A DNA stretch of 64,000 nt from CAVYGN01 sp963796325 (GCA_963796325.1 CAWCLF010000003.1:434001-498000), one strand, 5' to 3'; counted from the first letter of the stretch, positions 44,844 through 54,206 are shown. Made by a program: numbers and translations. Notes: generated by a model from the letters alone, not told the origin.

Positions 44844-46577
44844 ATGGAAATAAAAACGGTCAGGGAGCTTGTCGATTATATCGGGATCTTCGGAGAGAGA
44901 ACCGCAAGCCGCATAAAGGACCAGGACGGCGCCTACAGGGAATGCACTTTCGACGATTACAAGAGGATCTCCAGATATATAGCGGCATACCTCGCAAAAA
45001 AGAAACGCATGGTCAAGGGCGATATGGCCGTAATATACAGCGACAACAGGCCCGAATGGATAACGGCATATTTCGGGATAGTATATAACGGGTTATGGGC
45101 GGTACCTCTCGATGCGAGGCTGACCGACCTCGAAGTAAAAAATCTCGTGTTCGACTGCGGCGCAAAGATAATGTTCCTTACAAAGTCCCTTTATGAAAAT
45201 ATATGCGGCCTGCCGGAACTGATACGGCATATAAAGGAATTCATAATTCTCGACGGTATTAGCGAAGACATGAAACAGGAGAAAAAAATAAAAGATCTGC
45301 AGGATGTTATCGATGAAGGCAGGAAATTAGCGGGCTCGATGACTGCTGTCGAAGTCGAAAGAGACGATGTCGCGAGCCTCATCTACACCTCGGGTACGAT
45401 GGGGAACCCGAAGGGAGTCCTCTTAACCCACGGTAATTTCGCACACCAGTTCAATACTGTGCCGAAAACCCTTCCTATCGAGCCCAGGGACGTTCTCCTG
45501 AGCGTGCTGCCGCTTCATCATACTTTCGAATTTTCCATAGAACTTGCGATACTGTTCACGGGAATTTCCATTACATATGCTGAAAGCCTCAAACCCAACA
45601 AGATCCTTGCAAATATCAAGGAAACAGGGGTGACATTTATGGCCGGGGTGCCCATGCTTTATGAAAAGATATATGAAGGCATCATGAGGCAGGTAAGGAG
45701 CCTTCCGATCGGCATAAGGCATATCATCCTCGGGCTGTATTATCTTACTTCGGGCCTGAATAAAATTACTGCGAACAGGGCGGGGAAAGCGACTTTCAGG
45801 TTCCTGAGGAACAGGGCCAGCCTTAACACCATAAAGTTTGTCGTTTCCGGCGCTGCGCCCCTGAATTTTAAAGTGGCGAAAGGGTTTGAAACTATCGGGC
45901 TGACGATCCTCAACGGATACGGCCTGACCGAGGCTTCGCCTATAGTAGCGGTCAACAGATGCGACAGAAAGATTAAAAACGAGACCGTCGGAATTCCTGT
46001 GCTCGGGGAAGAAGTCAGGATAGGGGACGCCGACAATCAGGGAAACGGCGAAATATTCGTAAGGGGCCCTAATGTGATGAAGGGTTATTTCAGGAATGAA
46101 AAAGCCACGCATGATATAATAGACAAAAAGGGATGGCTGGCGACAGGCGATATAGGCCGGCTCGACCAGGACGGGTACCTCAGGATAACAGGCCGCAAGA
46201 AAAGCATTATAGTGACCCCGGGCGGCAAGAACGTCTATCCCGAAGAGATCGAGGAATTGCTGAATTCAAGCCCGTTTATCCTTGAAAGCCTGATCATCGG
46301 AATACCCCAGTCCGAATCCAGCTTAGGCGAAAATATCTATGCCCTGATAGTTCCAAATTACGAGTATTTCGACACGTTCGGCAGCGTAAATTCCATCAAG
46401 ATCACCGAAGAACATGTTAAAAATACTATCGCAAAGCATGTAAGGGAAGTATCGGGCCGCCTTGCCGATTATAAAAAGATCAAGGGCTGGAGGATAAGAA
46501 GCGAAGAGTTTCCCAAAACATCGACAAGGAAGATCAAGAGATACCTGTTTTCCGGCAGGGATTACCTGTCAAGCTGA
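44844..46577 (+). CDS. long-chain acyl-CoA synthetase (AMP-forming)
   Basis: 577 aa, ANL superfamily. Seen: LIYTSGTMGNPKGVLLTH (P-loop, A3), VSGAAPLN (A4), NGYGLTEASPIV (A5), GWLATGDIGRLDQDGYLRITGRKK (A7-A8) and the C-terminal Lys region KTSTRKIKRY (A10). Activates fatty acids for beta-oxidation or lipid synthesis; it could feed the acyl-CoA dehydrogenase at 60375. GC-rich ribosome site before the ATG. Ends 6 nt before the convergent sensor kinase. Confidence 0.9.
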   Translation: MEIKTVRELVDYIGIFGERTASRIKDQDGAYRECTFDDYKRISRYIAAYLAKKKRMVKGDMAVIYSDNRPEWITAYFGIVYNGLWAVPLDARLTDLEVKNLVFDCGAKIMFLTKSLYENICGLPELIRHIKEFIILDGISEDMKQEKKIKDLQDVIDEGRKLAGSMTAVEVERDDVASLIYTSGTMGNPKGVLLTHGNFAHQFNTVPKTLPIEPRDVLLSVLPLHHTFEFSIELAILFTGISITYAESLKPNKILANIKETGVTFMAGVPMLYEKIYEGIMRQVRSLPIGIRHIILGLYYLTSGLNKITANRAGKATFRFLRNRASLNTIKFVVSGAAPLNFKVAKGFETIGLTILNGYGLTEASPIVAVNRCDRKIKNETVGIPVLGEEVRIGDADNQGNGEIFVRGPNVMKGYFRNEKATHDIIDKKGWLATGDIGRLDQDGYLRITGRKKSIIVTPGGKNVYPEEIEELLNSSPFILESLIIGIPQSESSLGENIYALIVPNYEYFDTFGSVNSIKITEEHVKNTIAKHVREVSGRLADYKKIKGWRIRSEEFPKTSTRKIKRYLFSGRDYLSS

Positions 46578-46583
46578 TCCGTT

Positions 46584-48104
46584 CTAGTGGGCGAGAAAAG
46601 ATATTGAAAATGTGCTTCCCTCCCCGAAAACGGATTCCATTTTGACTTCTCCTCCGTAGTATGACAGGGAATTTTTGACCATAAAGAGCCCAAGCCCCGC
46701 GCCGCTTTCATTCCTCTGTAAAGAATCCTCGCTCCGGTAAAACTGCTGGAATATCTTTTCCTTATCCTCGTCGCGGATCCCGTAACCGGTATCGATGATA
46801 TCGATGATCAGGAAGTTGTTTATCGTATTGCCCCTGATTGTTATGGAGCCGTTGGGCTTGTTGTACATTATAGCGTTCGACATGAGCTCGTCCAGTATGA
46901 CTCTCAAAACAGCCTTATTGACGCTGAAGGACGCAAATTCTTCGGTGAGGTTTATCGTCACCGTAAGATTTTTATTCCTTATTGTCTTACCGTATTGAGG
47001 AAGGATCGTATTTTCAATAAAATCCCCAACGTCGACGGTGTCCTTGAAAAGTTCGTTCACCGACGATTCCAGTTCCCCGATGGAAATCACCTTCGATACG
47101 ATATTGCCGATCCTGTCTATTACTGTTCCGAACTTTCCTGTCTCCCTCATGATTTCAGGATCCCCGTTCTGCAATAAAGATTCCAGTTTCCGGAGCTTTT
47201 CCCTGGCTTCCGTAACCGGCTTGAGCAGATGATCGGAAAACCTGGTTATAAATTCGTTTTTAATATTTACAAGCTTTAAAAGTTCGCGGTTTTTGCTTTT
47301 GATGCTTTCATAGAGGAAGGAATTGTTGATCGATATGGCCGCCTGCCCTGCGAAAATTTCAGCGCTGTAAAGGTCGCTCGATTTAAGCGAGGAATTTGCC
47401 GACACGACGTCTGCATAAATAACGCCAAGGAGGTTATCCTTGTGAACAAGGGGCACGGCAAGCGATGAAATTACCATAGCGCTATTGTCAATGCCGATCC
47501 TGTTATTTACGTTAAGCGAACTTTTCCTTGAATTCGCCGCCTGGATTATAATATTCTGGCAGTAATTGAAATACTCTTTTCCGTGCGTGCGGCCCTTGTC
47601 GTTGATAAAAATCCTCGGCGTGAGCTTCGTTTTCTCCCTTATAAAGAGCATGCCGTTGTCGGCCTTGACCGAATCCATTAGGCTTTTTACGATATTATTG
47701 AGTAGGCTGTCAAGTTCGAGGATCGTACCTATGTCCTTATTGATCGAAAGTATCTTCTGAAGCGTTTCATCCTTTTCGATCAGTTCCTGCATTGAAAGCT
47801 GGTTTACCTTTTCCTTCGCGTCGAGAAGCTGCACCGATTCCTTTTTCTCCAGTATCGTAAGTTCTTCCAGGCATTCATGCGCCTGGATCACCCTCTCGGC
47901 TTCGATCTTCTCAACCCGCATCATATCCTGGACTATCTCCTGGGCCTGGAGCATGCGGTCTGCTTCCAGGAGCTCCTTGTTATACATGTCCGAAAGGTAC
48001 TTGTAAGCGTTCACGAGTTTTTCAAGACGTCCGATCTCCAGGTCCCTTTCTTTTAAAATCTCGTTCAATTCCTCCCGGTTTTTATCTTCATAATTTTCAG
48101 CCAT
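46584..48104 (-). CDS. GAF-domain sensor kinase with altered H-box
   Basis: 506 aa. N-terminal coiled-coil of about 110 residues with KLV-, EAD- and EIV-type heptads, GAF domain (about 125-275), HisKA-like dimerisation helices and an intact HATPase (DELMSNAIMYNKPNG N-box, DTGYGIRDEDKEKIFQQFYR, GAGLGLFMVKNSL). The H-box reads FSDHLLKPV where FSHELRTPL is usual, so Asp stands at the phosphoacceptor position and a His one residue later. Autophosphorylation is doubtful. No response regulator is adjacent. Confidence 0.82.
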   Translation of the reverse strand: MAENYEDKNREELNEILKERDLEIGRLEKLVNAYKYLSDMYNKELLEADRMLQAQEIVQDMMRVEKIEAERVIQAHECLEELTILEKKESVQLLDAKEKVNQLSMQELIEKDETLQKILSINKDIGTILELDSLLNNIVKSLMDSVKADNGMLFIREKTKLTPRIFINDKGRTHGKEYFNYCQNIIIQAANSRKSSLNVNNRIGIDNSAMVISSLAVPLVHKDNLLGVIYADVVSANSSLKSSDLYSAEIFAGQAAISINNSFLYESIKSKNRELLKLVNIKNEFITRFSDHLLKPVTEAREKLRKLESLLQNGDPEIMRETGKFGTVIDRIGNIVSKVISIGELESSVNELFKDTVDVGDFIENTILPQYGKTIRNKNLTVTINLTEEFASFSVNKAVLRVILDELMSNAIMYNKPNGSITIRGNTINNFLIIDIIDTGYGIRDEDKEKIFQQFYRSEDSLQRNESGAGLGLFMVKNSLSYYGGEVKMESVFGEGSTFSISFLAH

Positions 48105-48188
48105 AAAAAATACCTCTCAAAACCCCTGCACTTATTATAGCACCGTTCTTCCTTATTTCAAGAAAAATCGTTTCTTTAGCGGTCCCCT

Positions 48189-48217
48189 TTGTAAAATTTG
48201 CATGTTTGGATTATAAT
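48189..48217 (+). promoter_or_regulatory. sigma-70-type promoter for ispH
   Basis: TTGTAA (48189-48194), 17-nt spacer, TATAAT (48212-48217), placing the start of transcription within 15 nt of the ATG at 48237. Confidence 0.5.
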
Positions 48218-48236
48218 TAAAAAGGATGGTTTAATC

Positions 48237-49100
48237 ATGAAAGTTTATCTTCCGAAGTTCACCGGCTTCTGCCCGGGCGTTAAATTCGCTGAAAAAAGCA
48301 TTTTCGAATTGAAGGGCAAGACCCCTGCCAAAAGGATATACGTTCTTGGAAAGCTTATACACAACAGGCGCTATATCGATTACCTTGCCGGGGAAGGGAT
48401 TGTTACGGCCGGTTCGGCGGCAGACATACCGGCGGACGGTACGGCTGTCATCAGGACTCATGGCATCGACAGAATTGAGGAGGAAAAGCTGCGTAAACGC
48501 CTTGAAGTTGTGGATCTCACATGCGGCAAGGTCAGGGAACTGCAGAAATATATAAAAAGGTATGCGGGAGAGGGTTACTTCACCGTCATCACCGGGAAGA
48601 AGGACCACCCGGAAGTCCTCTCCCTGGCAAGCTACGCCTCGGGATTTTTCATAATTGAAAAGGTTAAGGATATAGACGAATTCATCGGGAGCTACAATGA
48701 CGTTAAACGCAGGATCCTGGTTGTAAGCCAGACGACGGGAAAAAGGAGCCTCTTCCTTAATGCTGCCGGAAGGATCACGGATGCATTTTCAGCGTCCTGC
48801 ATAATCAAGGTAAAAGATTCGATCTGTTCAATTAATACATTGAGAGAAGAGGAATCGGCGAAGCTCCAGGAAAAGGCCGACATCACATTCGTTATCGGCG
48901 ACCGGATTTCGGCGAACGCAAACGAGCTCTACCGGAAATTGAAGGATAATAACAGGAATACCTACTTTGTCGAGGATCTCGCCCACCTGGTTTCACTCGG
49001 GCTGCCGCTTAAGAACTGCAATGCGGCGCTTGTCGTTTCTTCGTCCTCAACGCCCCCCTTCATTGAAAAGGAAACCGTCGATTACCTGCTCGGCATCTAA
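48237..49100 (+). CDS. ispH: 4-hydroxy-3-methylbut-2-enyl diphosphate reductase
   Basis: 287 aa; last step of the MEP isoprenoid route, making IPP and DMAPP on a [4Fe-4S] cluster. Seen: the three cluster Cys in GFCPGVK (12), DLTCGKV (about 97) and DSICSIN (about 197), His in LIHN and RTHG, catalytic Glu in DHPE, and SQTT. The diphosphate-binding block normally written NSSNSN reads ISANAN, and DATCP reads DLTCG, so it is a divergent member. ATG 48237 has AAGGATGG; the longer frame start at 48198 is unlikely. Its end overlaps the convergent prenyl synthase by 4 nt. Confidence 0.82.
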   Translation: MKVYLPKFTGFCPGVKFAEKSIFELKGKTPAKRIYVLGKLIHNRRYIDYLAGEGIVTAGSAADIPADGTAVIRTHGIDRIEEEKLRKRLEVVDLTCGKVRELQKYIKRYAGEGYFTVITGKKDHPEVLSLASYASGFFIIEKVKDIDEFIGSYNDVKRRILVVSQTTGKRSLFLNAAGRITDAFSASCIIKVKDSICSINTLREEESAKLQEKADITFVIGDRISANANELYRKLKDNNRNTYFVEDLAHLVSLGLPLKNCNAALVVSSSSTPPFIEKETVDYLLGI

Positions 49101-50137
49101 TTTTTCCTGGAGACGCTGTATTCAAGAAGCTCATGCATGACTTTTATATAAACGGGGTCTGCCCCCTCGAGCTTTCCCATCAGGTTTTCGGCGTCATGCC
49201 TCTGCTCCGATATTTTACTGCCGGCCGCCCGGGCGGCGCCTGACTTTACAGCGGCCTCCCTGACGAAATCGAGATCTCTATCCGTGATGCTCCCCGAGCC
49301 GAAAATCCGTGTGAGTTCATCCCCGGTTTGAGGGTCTGCCATCCGGAATAAATAATAGCGGTAAAGGCCCTTCTTGTTCTCCTTTATATCCGAACCGGCG
49401 GGTTTCCCGGTTTCCTTTTCGCTTCCGAAAAGTCCGATCTCGTCATCCTTAATCTGGAAGATAAGGCCCAGCGATTCGCCGATGCGGCCTATAAGCTCGC
49501 AGGTCTTTTCATCCATGCAGGCAAGTATCGATCCTGCGACAAGCGGAAGCGAAAATGTATAGCGGCCCGTCTTGTATTTATACAGGTTCAGGACAGCTTC
49601 CTCGCCGGGGCTGTCGGCCAGATAACCGTAATATACATCCTTCATCTGGGCAAGCGCGACGTCTGCGGCCTCCTTCGAGAAGAGCCCGGCGATCTTGCGG
49701 TCCAGACCTGAAATGATTTCGAATGCAAAAAAAAAGGCGGCGTCGCCCTCGCATATGCCAAGGGATTCTCCGAAATGGTAGGAATCGGAGAAACCGGAAG
49801 CGTCGGCGAAGGTTTTGTACCTGTAAAATACGCTTTCATGGCCCCTCCTGCGGGTATCCCTGTCCATGATGTCGTCATGAATGAGAAACCCCGACTGTAG
49901 GAGTTCCATAGCCCCTGCCGCCTTCAGGGCGTCCCCTTCATTTTTTCCCCTGAAAAGCGAATGGGCCAGCATCACGAGCCCGCCGCGCAGCATCTTGCCC
50001 GAGGAGGCGAACTCGAGAAGCCCACGGGAAACATCGAGAAGGGGCAGCCCCGCATTACGGAAGTCGCCCTCCTTCGAAACAAAGAAGCCTTTAAGGAAAT
50101 TTTCTATCAGGGGTTTCACAGTTTTGAAATATTCCAT
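49097..50137 (-). CDS. trans-polyprenyl diphosphate synthase
   Basis: 346 aa; condenses IPP with an allylic diphosphate. First Asp-rich motif LIHDDIMDRDTRRRG (DDxxD) and second IKDDEIGLF within QIKDDEIGLFGSEKETGKP. Chain length (farnesyl, geranylgeranyl or longer) cannot be read with certainty. Convergent with ispH, whose product it uses, and co-directional with and 4 nt after the CoA-disulfide reductase. AGGAAA precedes the ATG. Confidence 0.88.
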   Translation of the reverse strand: MEYFKTVKPLIENFLKGFFVSKEGDFRNAGLPLLDVSRGLLEFASSGKMLRGGLVMLAHSLFRGKNEGDALKAAGAMELLQSGFLIHDDIMDRDTRRRGHESVFYRYKTFADASGFSDSYHFGESLGICEGDAAFFFAFEIISGLDRKIAGLFSKEAADVALAQMKDVYYGYLADSPGEEAVLNLYKYKTGRYTFSLPLVAGSILACMDEKTCELIGRIGESLGLIFQIKDDEIGLFGSEKETGKPAGSDIKENKKGLYRYYLFRMADPQTGDELTRIFGSGSITDRDLDFVREAAVKSGAARAAGSKISEQRHDAENLMGKLEGADPVYIKVMHELLEYSVSRKN

Positions 50138-50140
50138 CCG

Positions 50141-51790
50141 TCAATTTCCTGCCGCTTGAGAATAAGTCAGATACCCGCCCGAAAGATTGTATACGTCCTT
50201 GAATCCGTTCTGCATAAGAATCCGTGTAGCTAAATAGCCTCGGAACCCGACCCGGCAGTACACCGCGATCTTCTTGTCCGGCGGGACTTCGCCGAGCCTT
50301 TCCCTGAGGCTGTCCACCGGAATGTTTACGGCGCCCGGGATCGAACCCCTGCCGTATTCCTCTTCCGTCCTTACGTCAAGGATGAAGAAGCTTCCGCCGT
50401 CCGGGCCTGCAAGGTCGGTCCAGTAAACCGGTTTTACGAGGGACTCCAGCATATTTTCGGCGGTGAACCCGGCCATGTTGAGCGGGTCTTTCGCAGAAGA
50501 AAACTGAGGCGAATAGGCCTGTTCGAATTCCGAAAGGTCGTAGACCGTGCCGTTTTTAAGCATCAGGGCCGAAATGACATCGATACTTTTGTCGGCTCCT
50601 TCGAAGCCCACGGCCTGCGCCCCGAGTATGAGCCCGTCTTCCGGGCCGAACATTACCTTGATCGAAAGGGTTGACGCGCCCGGGTAGTACCCGGCATGGG
50701 AAAGGGGATGGACGATGGTCGTACGATGAGGAATTCCATCCCTATCCAGCGCCTGTTCGGAAGCCCCCGTGAAAGCGACGGCAAGCCCGAAAACGCTGAC
50801 GATCGCCGTTCCGAATGTCCCGCCGTACGTCTTTTTGTTGCCTCTTATTATATTATCGGCGGCTATGCGTCCCTGTTTGTTCGCAGGGCCTGCCAGCGGA
50901 TAAAAGGCGTACCTTTTTAAAACGGGATTGTATGTTTCGATGGCGTCTCCGACTGCATAAATATAAGCGTCGGACGTCTGGAGGAATTCATTTACCCTTA
51001 TTCCTCCCGATTTTCCGGTCTCGAGGCCCGCCTCCATGGCAATTTTAGCGTCCGGCTTTACTCCTACGGAAAGGACCGCCATATCGGCTTGGATGCTTTC
51101 CCCGCTTAAAAGATCGATCGTTACGCCCTTAAGAGCCTGCTTCAGGGATACGGCTTCCTCGCCGAGTTTTAAAGCTATATTATTTTTTTTAAGGTGGTCC
51201 TGCACGATAAGCGCCATCTCGCTGTCGATGAGGGGGAGGATATGGCCGGTCTTTTCCAGGATCGTGACGTCTGCCCCGAGCCGTTTGAGATTTTCAGCCA
51301 TTTCGAGGCCTATATAACCCCCGCCGATAACTGCGGCGCTGCCGGGCCTCGATTTTCCCGCCGCTTCCATTATCCTGTCCATGTCCGGAATGTCGCGCAG
51401 AGTATAAACCCCCGGGCCGGTTATGCCGGGGATAGGGGGAATTACGGGTCTCGCCCCTGTGGAAATGACGAGCCTGTCGTAAGGGATGTCGAACTCCCCG
51501 GACGCATCGGCCGCATGTACTGACCTTGCGCCCCGGTTTATGGACAGCGCTTCGCATCCCGTCCTGACATCTATATTGAATCTTTCCCTCAGGGATTCCG
51601 GGGTCCGGATCAGGAGGTCGCCGCGTTCTTTAATGATGCCGCCTATAAAGTAAGGCAGGCCGCAGTTGGCGTAGGAAACATACGCGCCCTTTTCCAGGAC
51701 TGTTATTACGGCTTTTTCGTCAAGCCTTCTCAGGCGGGCCGCGGCCGACATGCCTCCGGCGACTCCGCCGATGATTACTATTCTGAGCAT
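50141..51790 (-). CDS. CoA-disulfide reductase fused to rhodanese
   Basis: 549 aa. FAD/NAD(P)-dependent pyridine nucleotide-disulfide oxidoreductase: GxGxxG as IIGGVAGGMSAAARLRRLD, single redox Cys in SYANCGLPYFIGG near residue 43, second Rossmann (VIGGGYIGLEMAENL), then a C-terminal rhodanese domain (from about residue 455) with catalytic Cys in AVYCRVGFRGYLA. Family reaction: reduces CoA disulfide or CoA persulfides; the rhodanese suggests polysulfide or persulfide handling. Forms a leftward pair with the prenyl synthase. Confidence 0.9.
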   Translation of the reverse strand: MLRIVIIGGVAGGMSAAARLRRLDEKAVITVLEKGAYVSYANCGLPYFIGGIIKERGDLLIRTPESLRERFNIDVRTGCEALSINRGARSVHAADASGEFDIPYDRLVISTGARPVIPPIPGITGPGVYTLRDIPDMDRIMEAAGKSRPGSAAVIGGGYIGLEMAENLKRLGADVTILEKTGHILPLIDSEMALIVQDHLKKNNIALKLGEEAVSLKQALKGVTIDLLSGESIQADMAVLSVGVKPDAKIAMEAGLETGKSGGIRVNEFLQTSDAYIYAVGDAIETYNPVLKRYAFYPLAGPANKQGRIAADNIIRGNKKTYGGTFGTAIVSVFGLAVAFTGASEQALDRDGIPHRTTIVHPLSHAGYYPGASTLSIKVMFGPEDGLILGAQAVGFEGADKSIDVISALMLKNGTVYDLSEFEQAYSPQFSSAKDPLNMAGFTAENMLESLVKPVYWTDLAGPDGGSFFILDVRTEEEYGRGSIPGAVNIPVDSLRERLGEVPPDKKIAVYCRVGFRGYLATRILMQNGFKDVYNLSGGYLTYSQAAGN

Positions 51791-51820
51791 TTATCGCTCC
51801 TTCTTATTTGCCATACATTA

Positions 51821-51849
51821 ATGATAATACAACCGGAGAGTAATATCAA
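51821..51849 (-). promoter_or_regulatory. sigma-70-type promoter for CoA-disulfide reductase
   Basis: On the minus strand TTGATA (51849-51844), 17-nt spacer, TATCAT (51826-51821), about 30 nt before the ATG at 51790. Confidence 0.45.
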
Positions 51850-51863
51850 AGGGGCCGGGGGGT

Positions 51864-51893
51864 TTGACATTGGCTTCCGAACTTCATTATATT
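51864..51893 (+). promoter_or_regulatory. sigma-70-type promoter for the M48 protease
   Basis: TTGACA (51864-51869), 18-nt spacer, TATATT (51888-51893), with transcription starting about 20 nt before the ATG at 51922. It is back to back with the divergent promoter of the disulfide reductase. Confidence 0.5.
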
Positions 51894-51921
51894 TTAAAAT
51901 ACGCAATCGGAGGAGTATCGG

Positions 51922-53181
51922 ATGAATAATGCAATAATTGTTATTTTGCTTGTTTTCATAGCGCAGAGGCTCTGGAGTTACATCCTGGAGATCCTCAATC
52001 TCCTTCATATGAAAAGGAACGCCGGGAGGGTGCCGCCTGAAATGGCCGGTTTCATAGATCCTGAAATGCTCGGTAAAAGCGCCGGCTATGAATCCGACAA
52101 CACCCGCTTCGGTATAATCGAAGGTCTGTTTTCCGATGCCGGCACTGCCGTACTGATCTTCGCGGGCCTCCTGGATCTCTATAATTCCTGGATGTCGGGC
52201 TGGGGGCTCCCTTTCATCCCGGCCGGGATCTTTTATTTCCTTTTGCTGTCATGGGCTGCCGGCATTTACGGTATGCCTTTCCGTATTTACAGGACTTTCA
52301 GGATCGAAAAAAAATTCGGCTTCAACGCCATGAAACCCGGGCTCTTTGCAGCCGATTTCATCAAATCAATGCTGATAGAAACGGCTATTATAGCAGCGCT
52401 CTCTGCGGCAGGCCTGTGGCTCGTGCAGGCCGGTCCCAAATTATGGTGGCTATTCCTCTGGATATTCCTGTTCCTTTTCGGAATCTTTTTGATGTACGTT
52501 TCGCCGTTCATCCTGGACCCTCTTTTCAACAAGTATACGCCTCTTGACGACGAACAGCTCGAGAGTAAAATCAGGGAAGTCCTGGGAAGAACCGGCATCG
52601 GCATCGGCAGGGTGTTCAAGGTCGACGCCTCGAAGCGCAGCAGGCATTCCAATGCCTATTTTACCGGTATCGGGAGGGTCAAAAGGATCGTGATATTCGA
52701 TACGCTCCTTGAAAAACTGAGCGCCGAAGAAATCGCCGCCGTCCTCGCTCATGAAGCGGGGCACTGGAAGAAGAGGCATGTCCTGAAAACCCTGGCAGTA
52801 AACGAAATTACAGTCTTTATCGGCCTTTACCTGGGTTATATCGCCATCAATTCGGACCTGCTGCCTGCCGTTTTCAATATCCATGAGGGCGGTTTTTTCG
52901 TAAAGGCGGTTCTTGCAGGTTTCATAGCAGGACTGGTCATGTTTTTCCTGTCGCCGCTGGCATCCTGGTATTCCAGGAAAAACGAGAAAGAGGCCGACAG
53001 GTTCGCTTTCGACGCCATGGCCGGACATGAGGCCATGTCCGCCGCCCTTAAAAAACTTGCAAGGGACAATCTGTCCAACCTTAACCCCCATCCCCTGTAT
53101 GTCAAATTCAACTATTCCCATCCCCCGGTGATCGAAAGGCTGAGATATCTCGAGGGGTTTTCAAATGAGGAGCCCGGTTAA
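51922..53181 (+). CDS. M48 (Ste24-like) membrane zinc protease
   Basis: 419 aa with an N-terminal transmembrane helix and several more, the Ste24 layout. Zinc site HEAGHWKKRH near residue 275 and the third ligand in EKEADRFAFDAMAG near residue 355; RHSNAYFTGIGRVKRIVIFDTLL is the family block before the HExxH. Bacterial relatives degrade or process membrane proteins; CAAX processing is not implied. GGAGGAG precedes the ATG. Ends 4 nt inside the convergent repeat lipoprotein. Confidence 0.9.
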   Translation: MNNAIIVILLVFIAQRLWSYILEILNLLHMKRNAGRVPPEMAGFIDPEMLGKSAGYESDNTRFGIIEGLFSDAGTAVLIFAGLLDLYNSWMSGWGLPFIPAGIFYFLLLSWAAGIYGMPFRIYRTFRIEKKFGFNAMKPGLFAADFIKSMLIETAIIAALSAAGLWLVQAGPKLWWLFLWIFLFLFGIFLMYVSPFILDPLFNKYTPLDDEQLESKIREVLGRTGIGIGRVFKVDASKRSRHSNAYFTGIGRVKRIVIFDTLLEKLSAEEIAAVLAHEAGHWKKRHVLKTLAVNEITVFIGLYLGYIAINSDLLPAVFNIHEGGFFVKAVLAGFIAGLVMFFLSPLASWYSRKNEKEADRFAFDAMAGHEAMSAALKKLARDNLSNLNPHPLYVKFNYSHPPVIERLRYLEGFSNEEPG

Positions 53182-54197
53182 TTTGTCGAATATGCAACAA
53201 TGTTGCTGCCATTTGAAACCGTGACGAACTTGCCGTTGCCGTAGGCGGCGGAATAAAAGCTGCAGGGACCCGGCAGGGGCGTCAATGCGGCCGACCAGTT
53301 TATCCCGTCGAACGAATATGCAGCCTTCGACGAGATGCTTGACGAAATCGCTATAAAAACGCCGTTGCCGTATCCTACGGAGTACCAGTTATCCAGGATC
53401 GGCATTGGAGCGGCAGTCCAGTTTTTTCCGTCGGTCGAATAATCCGCTGTCGAGATGCCCGTAGCGACGGCTACAAAGACTCCGTTGCCGTAAACGACTG
53501 AATGCCAGTAACTTGCCGAAGTCGTAGAAGAATTCCAGCTTATCCCGTCTGTCGAATATGCCGCCGCAGGTCCGGGGTCGGCGACAGCCGCGAATATGCC
53601 GTTGCCGTAAGCGACTGACATCCAGAAATCGCCCGTACCGGGCATTGTCGAAGGTAACCAGTTTATCCCGTCGGCCGAATAAGCTTCCCCGGTGCCGGTG
53701 GCTACTGCTACAAATTTGCCGCTGCCGTAGGTTACAGAGTTCCAGTTCGCAGATGACGGCATAGTTGAGGAAAGCCAGGTTTTCCCGTCGTACGAATAAG
53801 CCGCATACCCCGAATTACCTACCGCTACAAACATGCCGTTGCCGTAAGCGACCGACATCCAGAAATTGCCCGTACCGGGCATTGATGAAGGTAACCAGTT
53901 TATCCCGTCTGCCGAATAAGCCGCGTTCCCGTCGTTGGCAACCGCTACGAATATATTGTTGCTGAAAGCTACACATTCCCAGCTTAATGTAGTATTCGGC
54001 AGCTGCGCCACGGCGGAAGCCCAGTTCAGCCCTGCGTGAGCCGAAGACGATGAAGAGGCCGTCGACGAAGCCGAAGACTGCGAACCGGACGGCCTCGCGC
54101 CTGTCTGGCTGATAAAATCAGGCGTAAAGAATAACTGGCAGGAAGCTATAAAAACAACCGCCGGTATTATATGAATCAGCTTAAATAATTTTTTAAT
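53178..54197 (-). CDS. repeat lipoprotein with probable ATT start
   Basis: 339 aa if started at the ATT at 54197-54195, 5 nt after GGAGG. This gives a perfect lipoprotein signal (KKLFKLIHIIPAVVFIASC, Cys at residue 20) and a Ser-rich tether, then seven BNR/sialidase-like repeats of about 40 aa (YGNGVFVAVA...YSTDGKNW). The frame is closed upstream by the TAG of the preceding gene, and the first canonical start, GTG at 54011, would remove the whole signal. Readthrough of that TAG or a mutated ATG are alternatives. Probably surface-exposed beta-propeller. Confidence 0.7.
   Translation of the reverse strand: MKKLFKLIHIIPAVVFIASCQLFFTPDFISQTGARPSGSQSSASSTASSSSSAHAGLNWASAVAQLPNTTLSWECVAFSNNIFVAVANDGNAAYSADGINWLPSSMPGTGNFWMSVAYGNGMFVAVGNSGYAAYSYDGKTWLSSTMPSSANWNSVTYGSGKFVAVATGTGEAYSADGINWLPSTMPGTGDFWMSVAYGNGIFAAVADPGPAAAYSTDGISWNSSTTSASYWHSVVYGNGVFVAVATGISTADYSTDGKNWTAAPMPILDNWYSVGYGNGVFIAISSSISSKAAYSFDGINWSAALTPLPGPCSFYSAAYGNGKFVTVSNGSNIVAYSTN
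53598..53920. repeat. internal tandem duplication, 237 bp
   Basis: Sequence from 53598 to about 53683 recurs at 53835 to about 53920 with only a few differences, while the sequence between differs. The step is 237 bp, 79 codons, or two protein repeats. This is a recent in-frame duplication within the repeat lipoprotein. Confidence 0.7.
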
Positions 54198-54206
54198 AAC
54201 CGCCTC

